In this document: positions 1 through 9,776 of the stretch, piece after piece
How the letters are laid out: each line of letters starts with the position of its first letter
Numbering within the stretch: position 1 is the first letter of the stretch
Origin: Rhynchopus euleeides
Lineage: Eukaryota; Euglenozoa; Diplonemea; Diplonemida; Diplonemidae
Length of the DNA stretch: 64,000 nucleotides
Direction of reading: 5' to 3'
NCBI GenBank assembly: GCA_963210315.1
Contig: OY723303.1
Coordinates: 1,922,001-1,986,000 of the forward strand
Notes under the pieces: model-generated
Told to the model about the DNA's origin: nothing
The model's input: only the letters and a program-made list of their open reading frames with translations
The model's database searches: none
Translations under genes and position numbers: made by a program

Positions 1-2911
1 AGAGGCGGCGGCACACCAGATGCTGCAGGGCCGTCGGTGCCGCTGCGTGACGTGCTTGTGGCGCTGTCGCAGCAGGCGGGGTTCTTGGAGTGGCGGGCGG
101 CGCTGCAGCGTGCGGGCAAGAGCACATCACCGGCGGAGGACCTGACGGCGGAGGCAATCCCTCCACACAGTCGCAGAGGCTGAGGTGGCGGTGCTGTCGC
201 AGCTGCGCAACCCGTTCCTGCTTCACATGGCGTGTTACGCGCGGCGCGACCTGTCGGCGCAGCAGAGCCTGAGTGATGTCGCGGTGTACGAGGCGTACCT
301 GCAGAAGTATGTGGAGGTGGAGTTGCGTCAGGGGCCAGCTGCAGCAGCGCGCGTGGAGGAGGTGCTGCGGGTGGGCGAGCTCATTGCGTGTGGGATGCTG
401 CAGGCACAGACCTGGCAGGGAGTGCTGGGCACAGAGCGGGCGCGCCTGTTCGAGGAGGACAACGTGAATCGTGCAGAGGCGGACGAGGCGTTCCGGGTGC
501 TGCCGTTCCGTGTGGAAAGCTTCGTGGAGGACAGCAGCGCGTTTACATTCCGTCACAAGACGCTTGGGGAGTTCCTAGTGGCGCGGCGGCTGGCACGGAA
601 GGGCGGTGTGGCCGATACGCTTAAGTCCAACGTGCGCAGGCCCTTTAGCCAGGATGCGCCGAACGTGCTGCAGTACTTTGCGGATACAGTGCTCGCACGT
701 GGAGGCGATGCGCGTGACACAAAGGTATCGGGGGAGCTGCTGCCGCTAGTCCTGGCCAGCCGTGATGCTAGTGGCGACGCGGCATCACTCGCAGCTGCTT
801 CCAATGCCATGGCACTCGCTGTGCGCACGCGCCACCTCTTCGACACCGACCTCAGTGGTGTGCTTGTGCACGACAGCGATGTGCGCCACGCTAGCCTGAG
901 CGGGACAGTGCTGAAGGACAGCCGCTTCCACAACTGCTGGCTGGAGCACGCAATGATCTCGAAGGTCGACCTCACACGCTCTGACTGGGAGGGCTGCTCC
1001 TTCGGCGCACTTCTCCCGCCTCTCTTGGGCCACACCGACTCTGTGAGGACCGTTGTTGTTTCACCAGACGGATCGAAGATTATCTCAGGATCTGGCGACA
1101 AGAGCATTCGAATGTGGGATGCATCAACGGGCAAGGTGTTGCAGAAGCTAGTAGGCCACACCGACTCTGTGAACAGCGTTGCTGTCACACCAGATGGATC
1201 GAAGATCATCTCAGGCTCTCAGGACAAGAGTGTTCGAGTGTGGGATGCATCAACAGGCAAGGTGTTGCAGACGCTTGCAGGCCACAGCTCCTCTGTGAAC
1301 ACTGTTGCTGTTACACCAGACGGATCGACGATCATCTCCGGCTCTCAGGACAAGAGTCTTCGAGTGTGGAATGCATCAACAGGCAAGGTGTTGCAGAAAC
1401 TTCAAGGCCACACAGAGTCTGTGAACAGCGTTTCTGTTACACCAGACGGCTCGAAGATCATCTCAGGATCCTCCGACAACAGCGTTCGAGTGTGGGATGC
1501 ATCAACGGGCAAGGTGTCGCAGAAACTTGAAGGCCACAGCTCCGGTGTGAAGACCATTGTTGTCACACCAGACGGAACCAAGATCATCTCGGGCTGTCGC
1601 GACAAGAGCGTTCGAGTGTGGGATGTGTTTACAGGGAAGGAGTTGCAGAAGCTTGGAGGCCACACCTCTGTGCCCAGCGTTGCTGTAACACCAGACGGAT
1701 CGAAGATCATCTCAGGCTCTGTCGGAGACTACAAGGTTCGAGTGTGGGATGCATCAACGGGCAAGGAGCTGCACAAGCTCGGAGGGCACACCGGCTTTGT
1801 GCAAGGTGTTGCTGTCACGCCAGACGGAAGGAAGATTATTTCAGGATCTGATGACAACAGCGTTCGAGTGTGGGATGCATCAACGGGTAAGGAGTTGCAG
1901 AATCTTCAAGGTCACGTCTACGCTGTCAGCGCCGTTGCTGTCGCACCAGATGGATCGAAGATCATCTCAGGATCCTACGACAGGAGCGTTCGAGTGTGGG
2001 ATGCATCAACAGGCAAGGTGTTCCAAAAGATTGAAGGCCACACCTCTACTGTGAACACCGTTGTTGTCACACCAGACGGATCGATGATCATCTCAGGATC
2101 TGGCGACAGTAGGGTTCGAGTGTGGGATGCCTCAACAGGCAAGGTGTTGCAGAAACTTGAAGGCCACAGGTCCGCTGTGAACAGCGCTGCCGTCACGCCA
2201 GACGGATTGAAGGTCATCTCAGGATCTGGTGACAAAAGCGTTCGAGTGTGGGATGCATCAACAGGCAAGGTGTTGCAGAAACTTGAAGGCCACACCGACT
2301 CTGTGAACACTGTTGCTGTCACACCAGACGGATCGCAGATCATCTCAGGATCTGACGACAATAGCGTTCGAGTGTGGGATACATCAACTGGCAAGGTGTT
2401 GCAGAAGCTTCAAGGACACGCCGGATCTGTGAACAGCGTTGCTGTCACACCAGACGGATCGAAGATCATCTCAGGATCTGACGACTGCGGTGTTCGAGTG
2501 TGGGATGCATCAACAGGCAAGGTGTTGCAGACGCTTGAAGGCCACAGCGAATCTGTCAACGCCGTTGCTGTCGCACCAGACGGATCGAAGGTTATCTCAG
2601 GATCTGACGACCACAGCGTTCGAGTGTGGGATGCATCAACAGGCGAGGTGTTGCAGGAGCTTGAAGGCCACACAGAGTCTGTGAACACTGTTGCTGTCAC
2701 ACCAGACGGCTCGAAGATAGTCTCAGGATCTCGCGACTACAGCGTTCGAGTGTGGGATGCGTCAGCATGCGAAGAGTTGCAGAACTGGCGTCTGTCAGCT
2801 GTGCTGGGCATTTCCCCCACCGTGCCTGTTCCCTTTCAGTGTGCAGGACTCGACACTGTCACGCCACCCGCTGTCCGTGCTTTACTCGGTGGCACCTCAA
2901 CTGATCGGTAG
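1..2911 (+). CDS. NACHT-type WD40-repeat protein, 3' part (5' truncated by window edge)
   Basis: The main frame is open from about 140 to the stop at 2911. The stretch around residues 118-136 (FTFRHKTLGEFLVARRL) matches the end of NACHT/STAND NTPase regions, which usually read F-x-F-x-H-x-T-x-x-E-F-L-A. A pentapeptide-like stretch follows at about 880-1010. Then come 14 WD40 repeats (1024-2775), each with a GH start, a PDG turn, an ISGS strand and a VRVWDAST end, enough for two seven-bladed propellers. Such proteins are generally signalling or scaffold NTPases with a propeller sensor; that role is inferred from the family. The catalytic Walker motifs would lie upstream of the window. Positions 1 to about 150 read well in a different frame (VPLRDVLVALSQQAGFLEW), so an intron or a frameshift lies between about 140 and 178. 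No ATG is assigned; the frame at 185 begins with GTG, which is not a start. Confidence 0.8.
1024..2775 (+). repeat. 14 tandem ~126-bp WD40-coding repeats
   Basis: Each unit encodes one 42-residue WD40 blade. Units are nearly identical at the DNA level; the phrases gttcgagtgtgggatgcat and tgctgtcacaccagacgg recur almost unchanged. This suggests recent amplification or ongoing gene conversion. Unit 6 is slightly different, with a shorter GH segment and a longer SVGDYK turn. Confidence 0.9.
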
Positions 2912-3420
2912 TGCAACACGGAGCCCTGTGTGCTGTGTGTGCGGACGCTGCTTCCAAGGGGAATCCAGCAGCCCCTTGTTGATAGAGGTCTGTGTGTTCG
3001 GCCCCTCCGCACCACACCACATCCCACGGCACGCACTATTCCTAACCCTGACACCAGGCCTCCCCCACCCGTGGTGGAACATGCAAGGTGCTCCCTCACG
3101 CTTGCCAGCGTGCATATCTATTCCGCAGCTTGTGTGCAGCATGTGTTGCGGCTTAGCAGGTGCCATGCGCCGCCAGTCTGGCGGTGGGGTGGCACCTTGT
3201 CTGCTGCAGCATCCACACAGATCGACCGAAAGCGTGTCAACACACCGACACGAAACGAAAACTGCATCAACGGCCGAAGCCCCTGCCCCAGCCCCAGGCA
3301 ACCACCCTCCCCTCTGCCTGATTGTTGCGTGCCCCAACTGCAGCACACCGGGTTTGCCTCAGAACCTCTTTTCACTTAACCCCCCCCCCCCCCCGCTTCA
3401 GACTCTACACATTTCACACG
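2912..3420. other. Intergenic spacer with splice-acceptor-like tract
   Basis: No gene is supported. A C-run at about 3380-3394 followed by gcttcag ending about 3400 lies about 20 nt before the next ATG. It resembles a polypyrimidine tract with an AG acceptor, either for trans-splicing or for an intron in the leader. Confidence 0.5.
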
Positions 3421-6400
3421 ATGGACGTGTTCGCGGTTGATACCACCACCGGCACCGAACATGCTGTCGACGTCGACGCCGACGACACGCTTGCGGCCCT
3501 CCGCACCCACCTCTCCCGTGCAGTGGGCCTCCCCCAGGGCCACAGCGTGGAGCTCTCTCTGGACGGGGTTGACCTCGACGCCCCCGACACCACACCCCTC
3601 TCCGAACTCGACGTCTGCATCGAGTCCGGCTGCCGCATCCACGTCTCCCCCACCGGCGACCACTACACCGCAGCCCTCAGCAACGGGACCCTCCCGCTGG
3701 CCTCCCTCCCCGAATGGGCCCGCCTCAAGCGCACCTGCGTCGCCGCCGCCCTCTCTAGCGGGTACGCGCCGCGCGAGCCCCTCGTCCCCCCCACCTTTTG
3801 GGGCGACCTCGACCTGATGACCGCTGCCACCCACCGCGACAGCGCCTGCTTCTGCCTCACGCCGCAGCACCTCCGCAGCGAACGCACCCTCGCCGAGGCT
3901 GCACTCACACAGGATGTCACGCTCTACTGGCTGGTGGGGTCGCGCCTCCGGTGCGACCCGCAGATTGCCCTGCAGTCCCTCGGCAGCTACCCAGGTGTGC
4001 TTCTGTCGGATCTTCCTGAGGTTTTCTGGGCGGACAAGGCCTTCTTCTTGGCAGCCGCTGCGAAGTCACCATCTGCCTTGGCTGGGCACCTCCGCTTCGC
4101 TGGGCATGCCCTGCGCAGCGACAAGGAGGCTGTGCTGGTCGCAGTGCGTTGCGACCCCACCTCCCTGCAGTATGCAGCGGAGCCGCTCCGCCGCGACAGG
4201 GAGGTGGTGCTGGCGGCGGCCGACTCAAGCGCACGCCTCCGCACCATCGTCACATCGTGCCGTGGGGAGTGCGGTGTGGCCTACGCCTCCCCGGCAGCCC
4301 TCGCTGATCCAGACATGATGGCCGCTGTGGCTGCCGCCAGCATTGGGTGCCTCCGCCACGCCGACCCAAAGCTCCGCGCGTCGAAGAGCTTTGCCTTGCG
4401 CCTCCTCCGGGAGCAGGGGACAGGGCAGAGCCGCAGCAGCAGCGGGCACATCCTGCAGTATTTCGACGACGCCGTGCGGTGCGACAGGGAGGTTGCCCTC
4501 GCCGCCGCCGAAGGCGGCGGGCTGCGTGCCGGGCACCCCCTGCTGGGAGACAGGGGGTTTGCGCTGGAGGCGCTGCAGCGCGGGATCCGCGTGTTCGGCA
4601 GGCTGACAGAGGAACTGCGGGGCGACAGGGAGCTTGCGCTGCTGGCGGTGGGCAGCGACGGGCGGAGCCTGGCGGAGGTGGCGCCGGAGCTGCAGGCGGA
4701 CGTGGGTGTGGTGCGTGCGGCGCTGGAGTGCCCCCGGGGCGGGGGCTGCCCGCGACTCTCCTTTGCCAGGGGGGAGGCGCGCGAGGACCGTGGCCTGGTG
4801 GTGGCCGCTGTGCGGGGGTGCAGCGCCAACTTCCGCTACGCCCCGGAGGCGCTGCGGCGCGACAAGGCGGTTGCCCTGGAGGCGGTGAAGGGGGACCCTG
4901 CACTGTTCGCGTTGCTGTGCACCGCCCTGCGGCGCGACCCGGAGGTCAAGGCGGCGTGTGCTGCGCATGGCGCTGCTGCTGCTGCTGTCTCGCAGGGGGT
5001 GCAGCAGCCCAGTGGTGGCGGTGGTGGTGGCGGGCGGGATGACCCGCGCCCCGACAACAAGGCGGAGGTGCTGGAGGCTGTGGGGTTCGACCCGCGGCAC
5101 TTTGCCCGCGCAGCGCCCGCCCTGCAGAGGGACAGCGAGGTGGCGGTGGCTGCGGTGACCGGTGACCTGTCGATCTACTGGGGGCTGCACCGCAGCCTGC
5201 GCCACGACCTGCTTGTCGTGTCTGCCGCGCTGTCCTGCGGGATGAGGCTGCAGGATCTCGACGAGGCGCTGTGCGGGAGCAAGCGTGTGGTGCATGAGGC
5301 TCTCCAGCACCGCAGCGACGAGTACCGCTTCGCGACCCCTGCGCTGCGCGCCGACCGCGCCTTTGCCCTGGAGGTGTTCCCAGCGCACGGGCGTGCCCTG
5401 CGCTTTGCCAGCGCTGCCCTGCGTGACGACAGGAAGGTAGTGCTGGCTGCCATGTCCAGCGACCCGACAGCGCTGCGCGGTGCCTCTGCCCGCCTCCGCA
5501 GCGACAAGGCGCTTGCCCTGCCTGCCGTGCAGGCGGACAGCGCCCTGCTGGAGGACCTCGACCGCACGCTGCGCCGCGACAGGGAGGTGGTGCTGGTGGC
5601 GCTCGGCAAGTGCTGTGCGGAGTGTGGTGTGATCTATCACGGCGTCTTTCCGCCGTGTGCCGACCTGCTGCGCCACGTGGGCACCGCACTACGCAGCGAC
5701 CGCGAGGTGGTGTGTGCGGCAGTGGCGCGGCACAGCGACGCGCTGCAGCATGCGGGCAGTGCGATGCGCTGCGACACCGCTGTGCTCGTCGCTGCCGTGA
5801 GCAGCGCCACCACGCGCAGCAACCCCGACGAGGCGCCCTCACGCGACATCACGGGGCTGCGCCACGCGGCACGCACTGCACTGGGCGACAGGGGCACCAT
5901 GGCTGCCGTGGTGCAGGCGGAGCCGTGGGCCATGGCCTACGCTAGCCCCGAGCTGTGCGCCGACAAGGCCTTCGTGCTGCCTCTGCTGGCACTGGGGCAG
6001 GGCGTGGCGCGGCACGTGCACCCCAGCCTGCTGGGCGACAGGGAGGTTGCGCTGGCGATGGGGCGTGCCGGCACCATCCCGCCGTCCCACCCGCTGCTGT
6101 GCGACGTGGCGTTCGTCCGACAGGCGGGCGGCGACGCGTTCCTCCTCGCCCCGCCTGAGGTGCGCAGCGATGTGAAGGCAGCGCTGCGCGCATTCGCCGT
6201 GCCAGGCAAGGCGGGCCTCACTTTGAACCACGTCACGGGCGCCGCGCGTGCCAACAAGCAGGTGGCAGGAGTCGCCGTGCGTCAGTGCGCCCTCAACACG
6301 AGGTATCTCTGCGATGCGCTGCGCGACGACAGGGATGTGGCGCTTGACGTTCTGCACTCGGATATGGCCTTCTTCCGCTGGCTGGGCGAGACGGTGCGGA

Positions 6401-6723
6401 ATGACACCGACGTAGTGCTGGCCGCTGTCACGGGGGAGGCGAGGAACTTTGCCTTTGCAGGCGATGTGGCGCGCGGGGACAAGCGTGTTGCTCTTGCGGC
6501 GATGCGTGCCTGCCTCCGGGGGACCGACGCAGAGCTGCTGCACTACGCCAGCTGGGACCTACAGGCCGACATGGAGGTGGCGGTCGCTGCCGTCCAGGCC
6601 AACCGGCAGAACATCGACCACGTCGATCGCTCCCTCCGTGACGATCCGGATTTTGCTGCCATCGTTGCGCTGGACGGAGGGGAGGCTCGCGACAGAAGGC
6701 GATCACGCCGTGTGGCGACATGA
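3421..6723 (+). CDS. Ubiquitin-like domain plus DUF4116-repeat protein
   Basis: The ATG at 3421 is chosen because it starts a clear domain and follows the C-tract/cag at about 3400; the frame is open further upstream but reads as low complexity. The product is 1,100 residues. Residues 1-78 look like a beta-grasp ubiquitin-like fold (FAVDTTTG start, then a DDTLAALRTHL helix, ELSLDGVDL, and GCRIHV end). The rest is about 35 copies of a 28-residue alpha-helical unit with the signature L-R-x-D-R-E-V-V-L-A-A-V, preceded by LxxA or a similar helix. This is the pattern of Pfam DUF4116, a repeat common in protist and giant-virus proteins and of unknown function. A Gly-rich linker at about residues 520-545 divides the array. 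The repeats probably form a solenoid for protein binding (inference). No catalytic residues are visible. Confidence 0.85.
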   Translation: MDVFAVDTTTGTEHAVDVDADDTLAALRTHLSRAVGLPQGHSVELSLDGVDLDAPDTTPLSELDVCIESGCRIHVSPTGDHYTAALSNGTLPLASLPEWARLKRTCVAAALSSGYAPREPLVPPTFWGDLDLMTAATHRDSACFCLTPQHLRSERTLAEAALTQDVTLYWLVGSRLRCDPQIALQSLGSYPGVLLSDLPEVFWADKAFFLAAAAKSPSALAGHLRFAGHALRSDKEAVLVAVRCDPTSLQYAAEPLRRDREVVLAAADSSARLRTIVTSCRGECGVAYASPAALADPDMMAAVAAASIGCLRHADPKLRASKSFALRLLREQGTGQSRSSSGHILQYFDDAVRCDREVALAAAEGGGLRAGHPLLGDRGFALEALQRGIRVFGRLTEELRGDRELALLAVGSDGRSLAEVAPELQADVGVVRAALECPRGGGCPRLSFARGEAREDRGLVVAAVRGCSANFRYAPEALRRDKAVALEAVKGDPALFALLCTALRRDPEVKAACAAHGAAAAAVSQGVQQPSGGGGGGGRDDPRPDNKAEVLEAVGFDPRHFARAAPALQRDSEVAVAAVTGDLSIYWGLHRSLRHDLLVVSAALSCGMRLQDLDEALCGSKRVVHEALQHRSDEYRFATPALRADRAFALEVFPAHGRALRFASAALRDDRKVVLAAMSSDPTALRGASARLRSDKALALPAVQADSALLEDLDRTLRRDREVVLVALGKCCAECGVIYHGVFPPCADLLRHVGTALRSDREVVCAAVARHSDALQHAGSAMRCDTAVLVAAVSSATTRSNPDEAPSRDITGLRHAARTALGDRGTMAAVVQAEPWAMAYASPELCADKAFVLPLLALGQGVARHVHPSLLGDREVALAMGRAGTIPPSHPLLCDVAFVRQAGGDAFLLAPPEVRSDVKAALRAFAVPGKAGLTLNHVTGAARANKQVAGVAVRQCALNTRYLCDALRDDRDVALDVLHSDMAFFRWLGETVRNDTDVVLAAVTGEARNFAFAGDVARGDKRVALAAMRACLRGTDAELLHYASWDLQADMEVAVAAVQANRQNIDHVDRSLRDDPDFAAIVALDGGEARDRRRSRRVAT

Positions 6724-7066
6724 AGCTGACGCCACTCCACCGCAGGCATGCGGGGGTGGACGTGTTTGGTTTGTTGCGCTGGTGGTCTTCGGGGCGTGCC
6801 GGTGGCATCTAACGTTGCCTACCCTCGAACCGTTGAGAAGGAAAGTGACACACAGCGCATCACTCTAGCCTAGATGCGCGCGTTCCGTCTGCTTGCGGAG
6901 ACGCAACAGAATTTTGTGCGAAAACTGCGATTTGCTCCACACCACCCTGAATGATGCCACTGTCCGAAGGTAGTCGATGCACAATGTCACAAGCAATCCC
7001 CATCCCTCCCATCGCACGACAACATCACCACATCAGACCCGGGGGACATCCGGCGCATTCCGCACA
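6724..7066. other. Intergenic spacer
   Basis: There is no supported gene. I see no strong polypyrimidine tract here; the last 60 bases before the next ATG are rich in CATCAC/CCATCC motifs. Confidence 0.4.
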
Positions 7067-8810
7067 ATGGAGTGGTTCGAAGGCCTCGTGTCGATGGACG
7101 GGCGGCTGCAGGGCAAAGACCGCATCGAGAGACGTCTGATCTTCATTGTCGCCGTGTTTTGTTTCGTCACGATTGCGTATTCCTGTTCGGCGACGGAGCC
7201 TGATCATTTCACCTCGCCGGTTGTTGCGAACTACTCTATCATCTTGGTGACCATGTCTGCCATCATCGTGCAGTGCCTGTGCCGTGTCTACATCACGAAG
7301 CGCATGCTGCAGGTCTACGTTGTGCTGTGGACTATCGCTATCTGCTGCCTCCACCTGCACAACCAAGCAGTGAGCGTGTCACCCAGGTGGTCCCTTTTCG
7401 TGCTGGTGCTGGACCTGTCACTCGTGATGCGCCTCGGCAGGTCCTTCGCCACATACCTGATGGGGTGCATCGTGTTCTGGGTTGCCCTGCTGTACCTTGA
7501 CGTGAAAGTGCGCTTCGGGTTGCTGGACCTTCCAGGCAGCTCGTCGAGGGCATACCGCATCAAGAGGTTGACCGCGGATTGTGTCTGTTCCAACCCACCG
7601 TGCAGCCCGGCTGTAGATTGGGCGATTCTTGAAGTGTTCACGGTGGCCCTGGTGCTGAGCATCGACTTCCTTGCGACACGCGGGTTTGCAGAGGAGGCGG
7701 AGAGGGAGCAGGCGGCGATGGCACGTACCATCGAGACTGTGGAGGCGGCGGCACAGCTGCTTGCAGGGTACGACGTGGACACCGTGGCGGAGCTGCTGGA
7801 GGCGGGGGGGGAGCGCCTGCCACCTGCGATGCACGCTGCGCTGCAACGCCTGGAGCAGAACCTGCGGCTGTACCGCCCGTACCTGCCGAAGTCGTGCCTG
7901 CCCTGGCAAGGGGGGAGTGATGCTGATTCCGTCCACTCTGAGCAGCTGTCTGAATCCTCGTCTAGCCTTGCGAGCACTGCGAGCTTCTCCTGCCGGGAAG
8001 GGTTGACGCGGCGCGTGCTGAAGTGCAACTCAGGCAGCGTCGTTGTGATGAACGTGCGTGGGTCGCTTGGCCTCCTGGAGGGCAACGCTGCAGAATTCGC
8101 ACAAGCGTTTGATGCGGTGCTGCTCACAACAATAAGTGCGGCGCAGCAGTGCCGCGGGCTTGTGGACGTGTTCATCGGTGACCGAGCTGGCGTCGTTCAA
8201 CACGTGGAGGCCGTGTGCCGCGCATGCTCCCGCTGCTGTCAAAGCAGTGCGCACCATTGTGCAGGCGGTAGGCAGCATCGCGCCGCTTGTGCGTGTCAGC
8301 ATCGGGCTTGCGACAGGCAGGGTGCTGCACGGGGATGTGGGGTGTGCCGAGATGCGGCGGTTCAGCGTGCTGGGCAGTGTGCCGCTTGTGGCGTGTGGGA
8401 TGGAACGTGCGGCACGTGCGTTCGGGCTGGTGACGGCGTGCAACCGCAGCCTGCAGCAGGAGGCGGAGCTCGAGTACGTCCTGCTTCTGGTGCCGCGCCT
8501 TGTGCACCTGGTGAAGCCGGGTGCGTGTGGCGGGGACAAGATGCGCGACGCTGTGCCTGACGGCGGGGAGCAGCCTGTGTACGAGCTGCTTGGCGGTTCT
8601 GACCTCGACGCAACCCTGCCTGTCGATGAATGGCTGTACCAGATCGGGAGTGCTGCTGCCGAGTGGGCGCCATTCAACGAGGCTGTGCGGAAGTACCTGA
8701 AGGGCGCGGGTCTGGCCGACGCTGTGTCCGATGCAGGGCAGTACGAGGCTGCTGTGCGGCAGAGCATCGCCCAGGTCGGCCACCGCTCTGCCCTGCTGGT
8801 GCATGTTTAG
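7067..8810 (+). CDS. Six-TM protein with class III cyclase-homology domain, interrupted by +1 frameshift
   Basis: The ATG at 7067 is used. Six hydrophobic segments lie at about residues 24-40, 54-72, 81-97, 107-121, 126-144 and 184-203, followed by a helical region (208-260) and the motif LYRPYLPKSCLP. The cyclase-homology domain starts near SVVVMNVRGSL (residue 325) and continues to FIGDR (369-373). There the frame breaks: coding resumes one base later at about 8190 as ASFNTWRPCAAH and continues through a clear cyclase stretch (VSIGLATGRVLHGDVGC, then EMRRFSVLG) to the stop at 8810. The product would be about 580 residues. A membrane nucleotide cyclase or a derived sensor is likely. The first metal-binding Asp position appears to be Asn329 (MNVRG), while the second Asp (GDR) is kept, so activity is doubtful. 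The break may be a sequencing indel, a real mutation or a recoding site. Confidence 0.75.
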
Positions 8811-9776
8811 GTGTCTGCTGGGAAGCCACGCCCGATTCATATTTGTCGATACCCACCTGATAATCTCTCTGGCCCTGCGATATCACATACTGTTCACGGC
8901 CTGGGCATGGCGCACCTTTCATTTCCCAACCAAGCTGCACTGCCTTCTGGCAGTCAAAGACACCAAGGCAGAACACACGGGTGCATGGGACACTGCCGAA
9001 CGCCCCTGTTTCCAGAGGGCTTCGCACCCCAACACATTCGTTGCAATGGAGGGTTCTCCATGGCGAACGTGCTGCACCACAGGCACATGCGAACATATGT
9101 GTTTCTTTGATCATTCGTATACGTTGCAGGCCCTCGCTCTGTGCCACTGTGTGTCCGACTGTGCCACAAACAGCCAGTGCTGAGAGGAACAGCTCACTTT
9201 TCTGAGTGGAACAGTTGCACAACCTTGCCCCGTTGGGGCATTGGGCTCTCTACCCTCCTGTTGTTGCCGAGCTGGTGATTGGGGCATGGCAGAGTCCGTC
9301 TTCGCAGGGTGGCATGTTGACTCGGGTATGAACTGGGTTGCTTACCTGCCCCTCCCAATTGCACCACCGACACTTCCCAAAAAGCATATAGGTGCCCGTG
9401 ACTCTGCGTCATCTCGAAGGCGTCTCCTGAGCTTCTGGAAGTACTCCTTGAGAAAGTGAAGTCCCCGACAGGGTTTTGATGGTGGGTTGGGTGGGTTCCC
9501 TACGGGTGGTGGTTGTTGTGGTGGATGGCAGAATGGTGTGGTTAAAGAAACATGTCAGATGTTACGGGGGCATTGGTGAAATTCTCTTGGCGGTTGGGGT
9601 GTGGCATTTGGTGTTTGGGTTTTTGTCGTTTTCACTCCAGCGTGCCCCCGGTTCTGGAACGTGGGTTCCCAGAACCGAGACATGCAGCCGACGACTCTCC
9701 CCCCCCCACCAGGAGGCTGCCCACACCCCACCGAGGCAGGCCGTGGTGCCCCCCCCCCACCCCCCCCACACACACA
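8811..9776. other. Intergenic spacer with polypyrimidine tract
   Basis: No gene is supported. The last 90 bases contain C-rich tracts (about 9700-9770) and a gaggcag acceptor candidate at about 9740, just before the next ATG. Confidence 0.4.

Noticed and set aside
4225-5676. 483-codon open frame on the minus strand
   Set aside because: It is the shadow of the GC-rich DUF4116 gene on the + strand; its His/Gln/Arg-rich sequence shows no domain.
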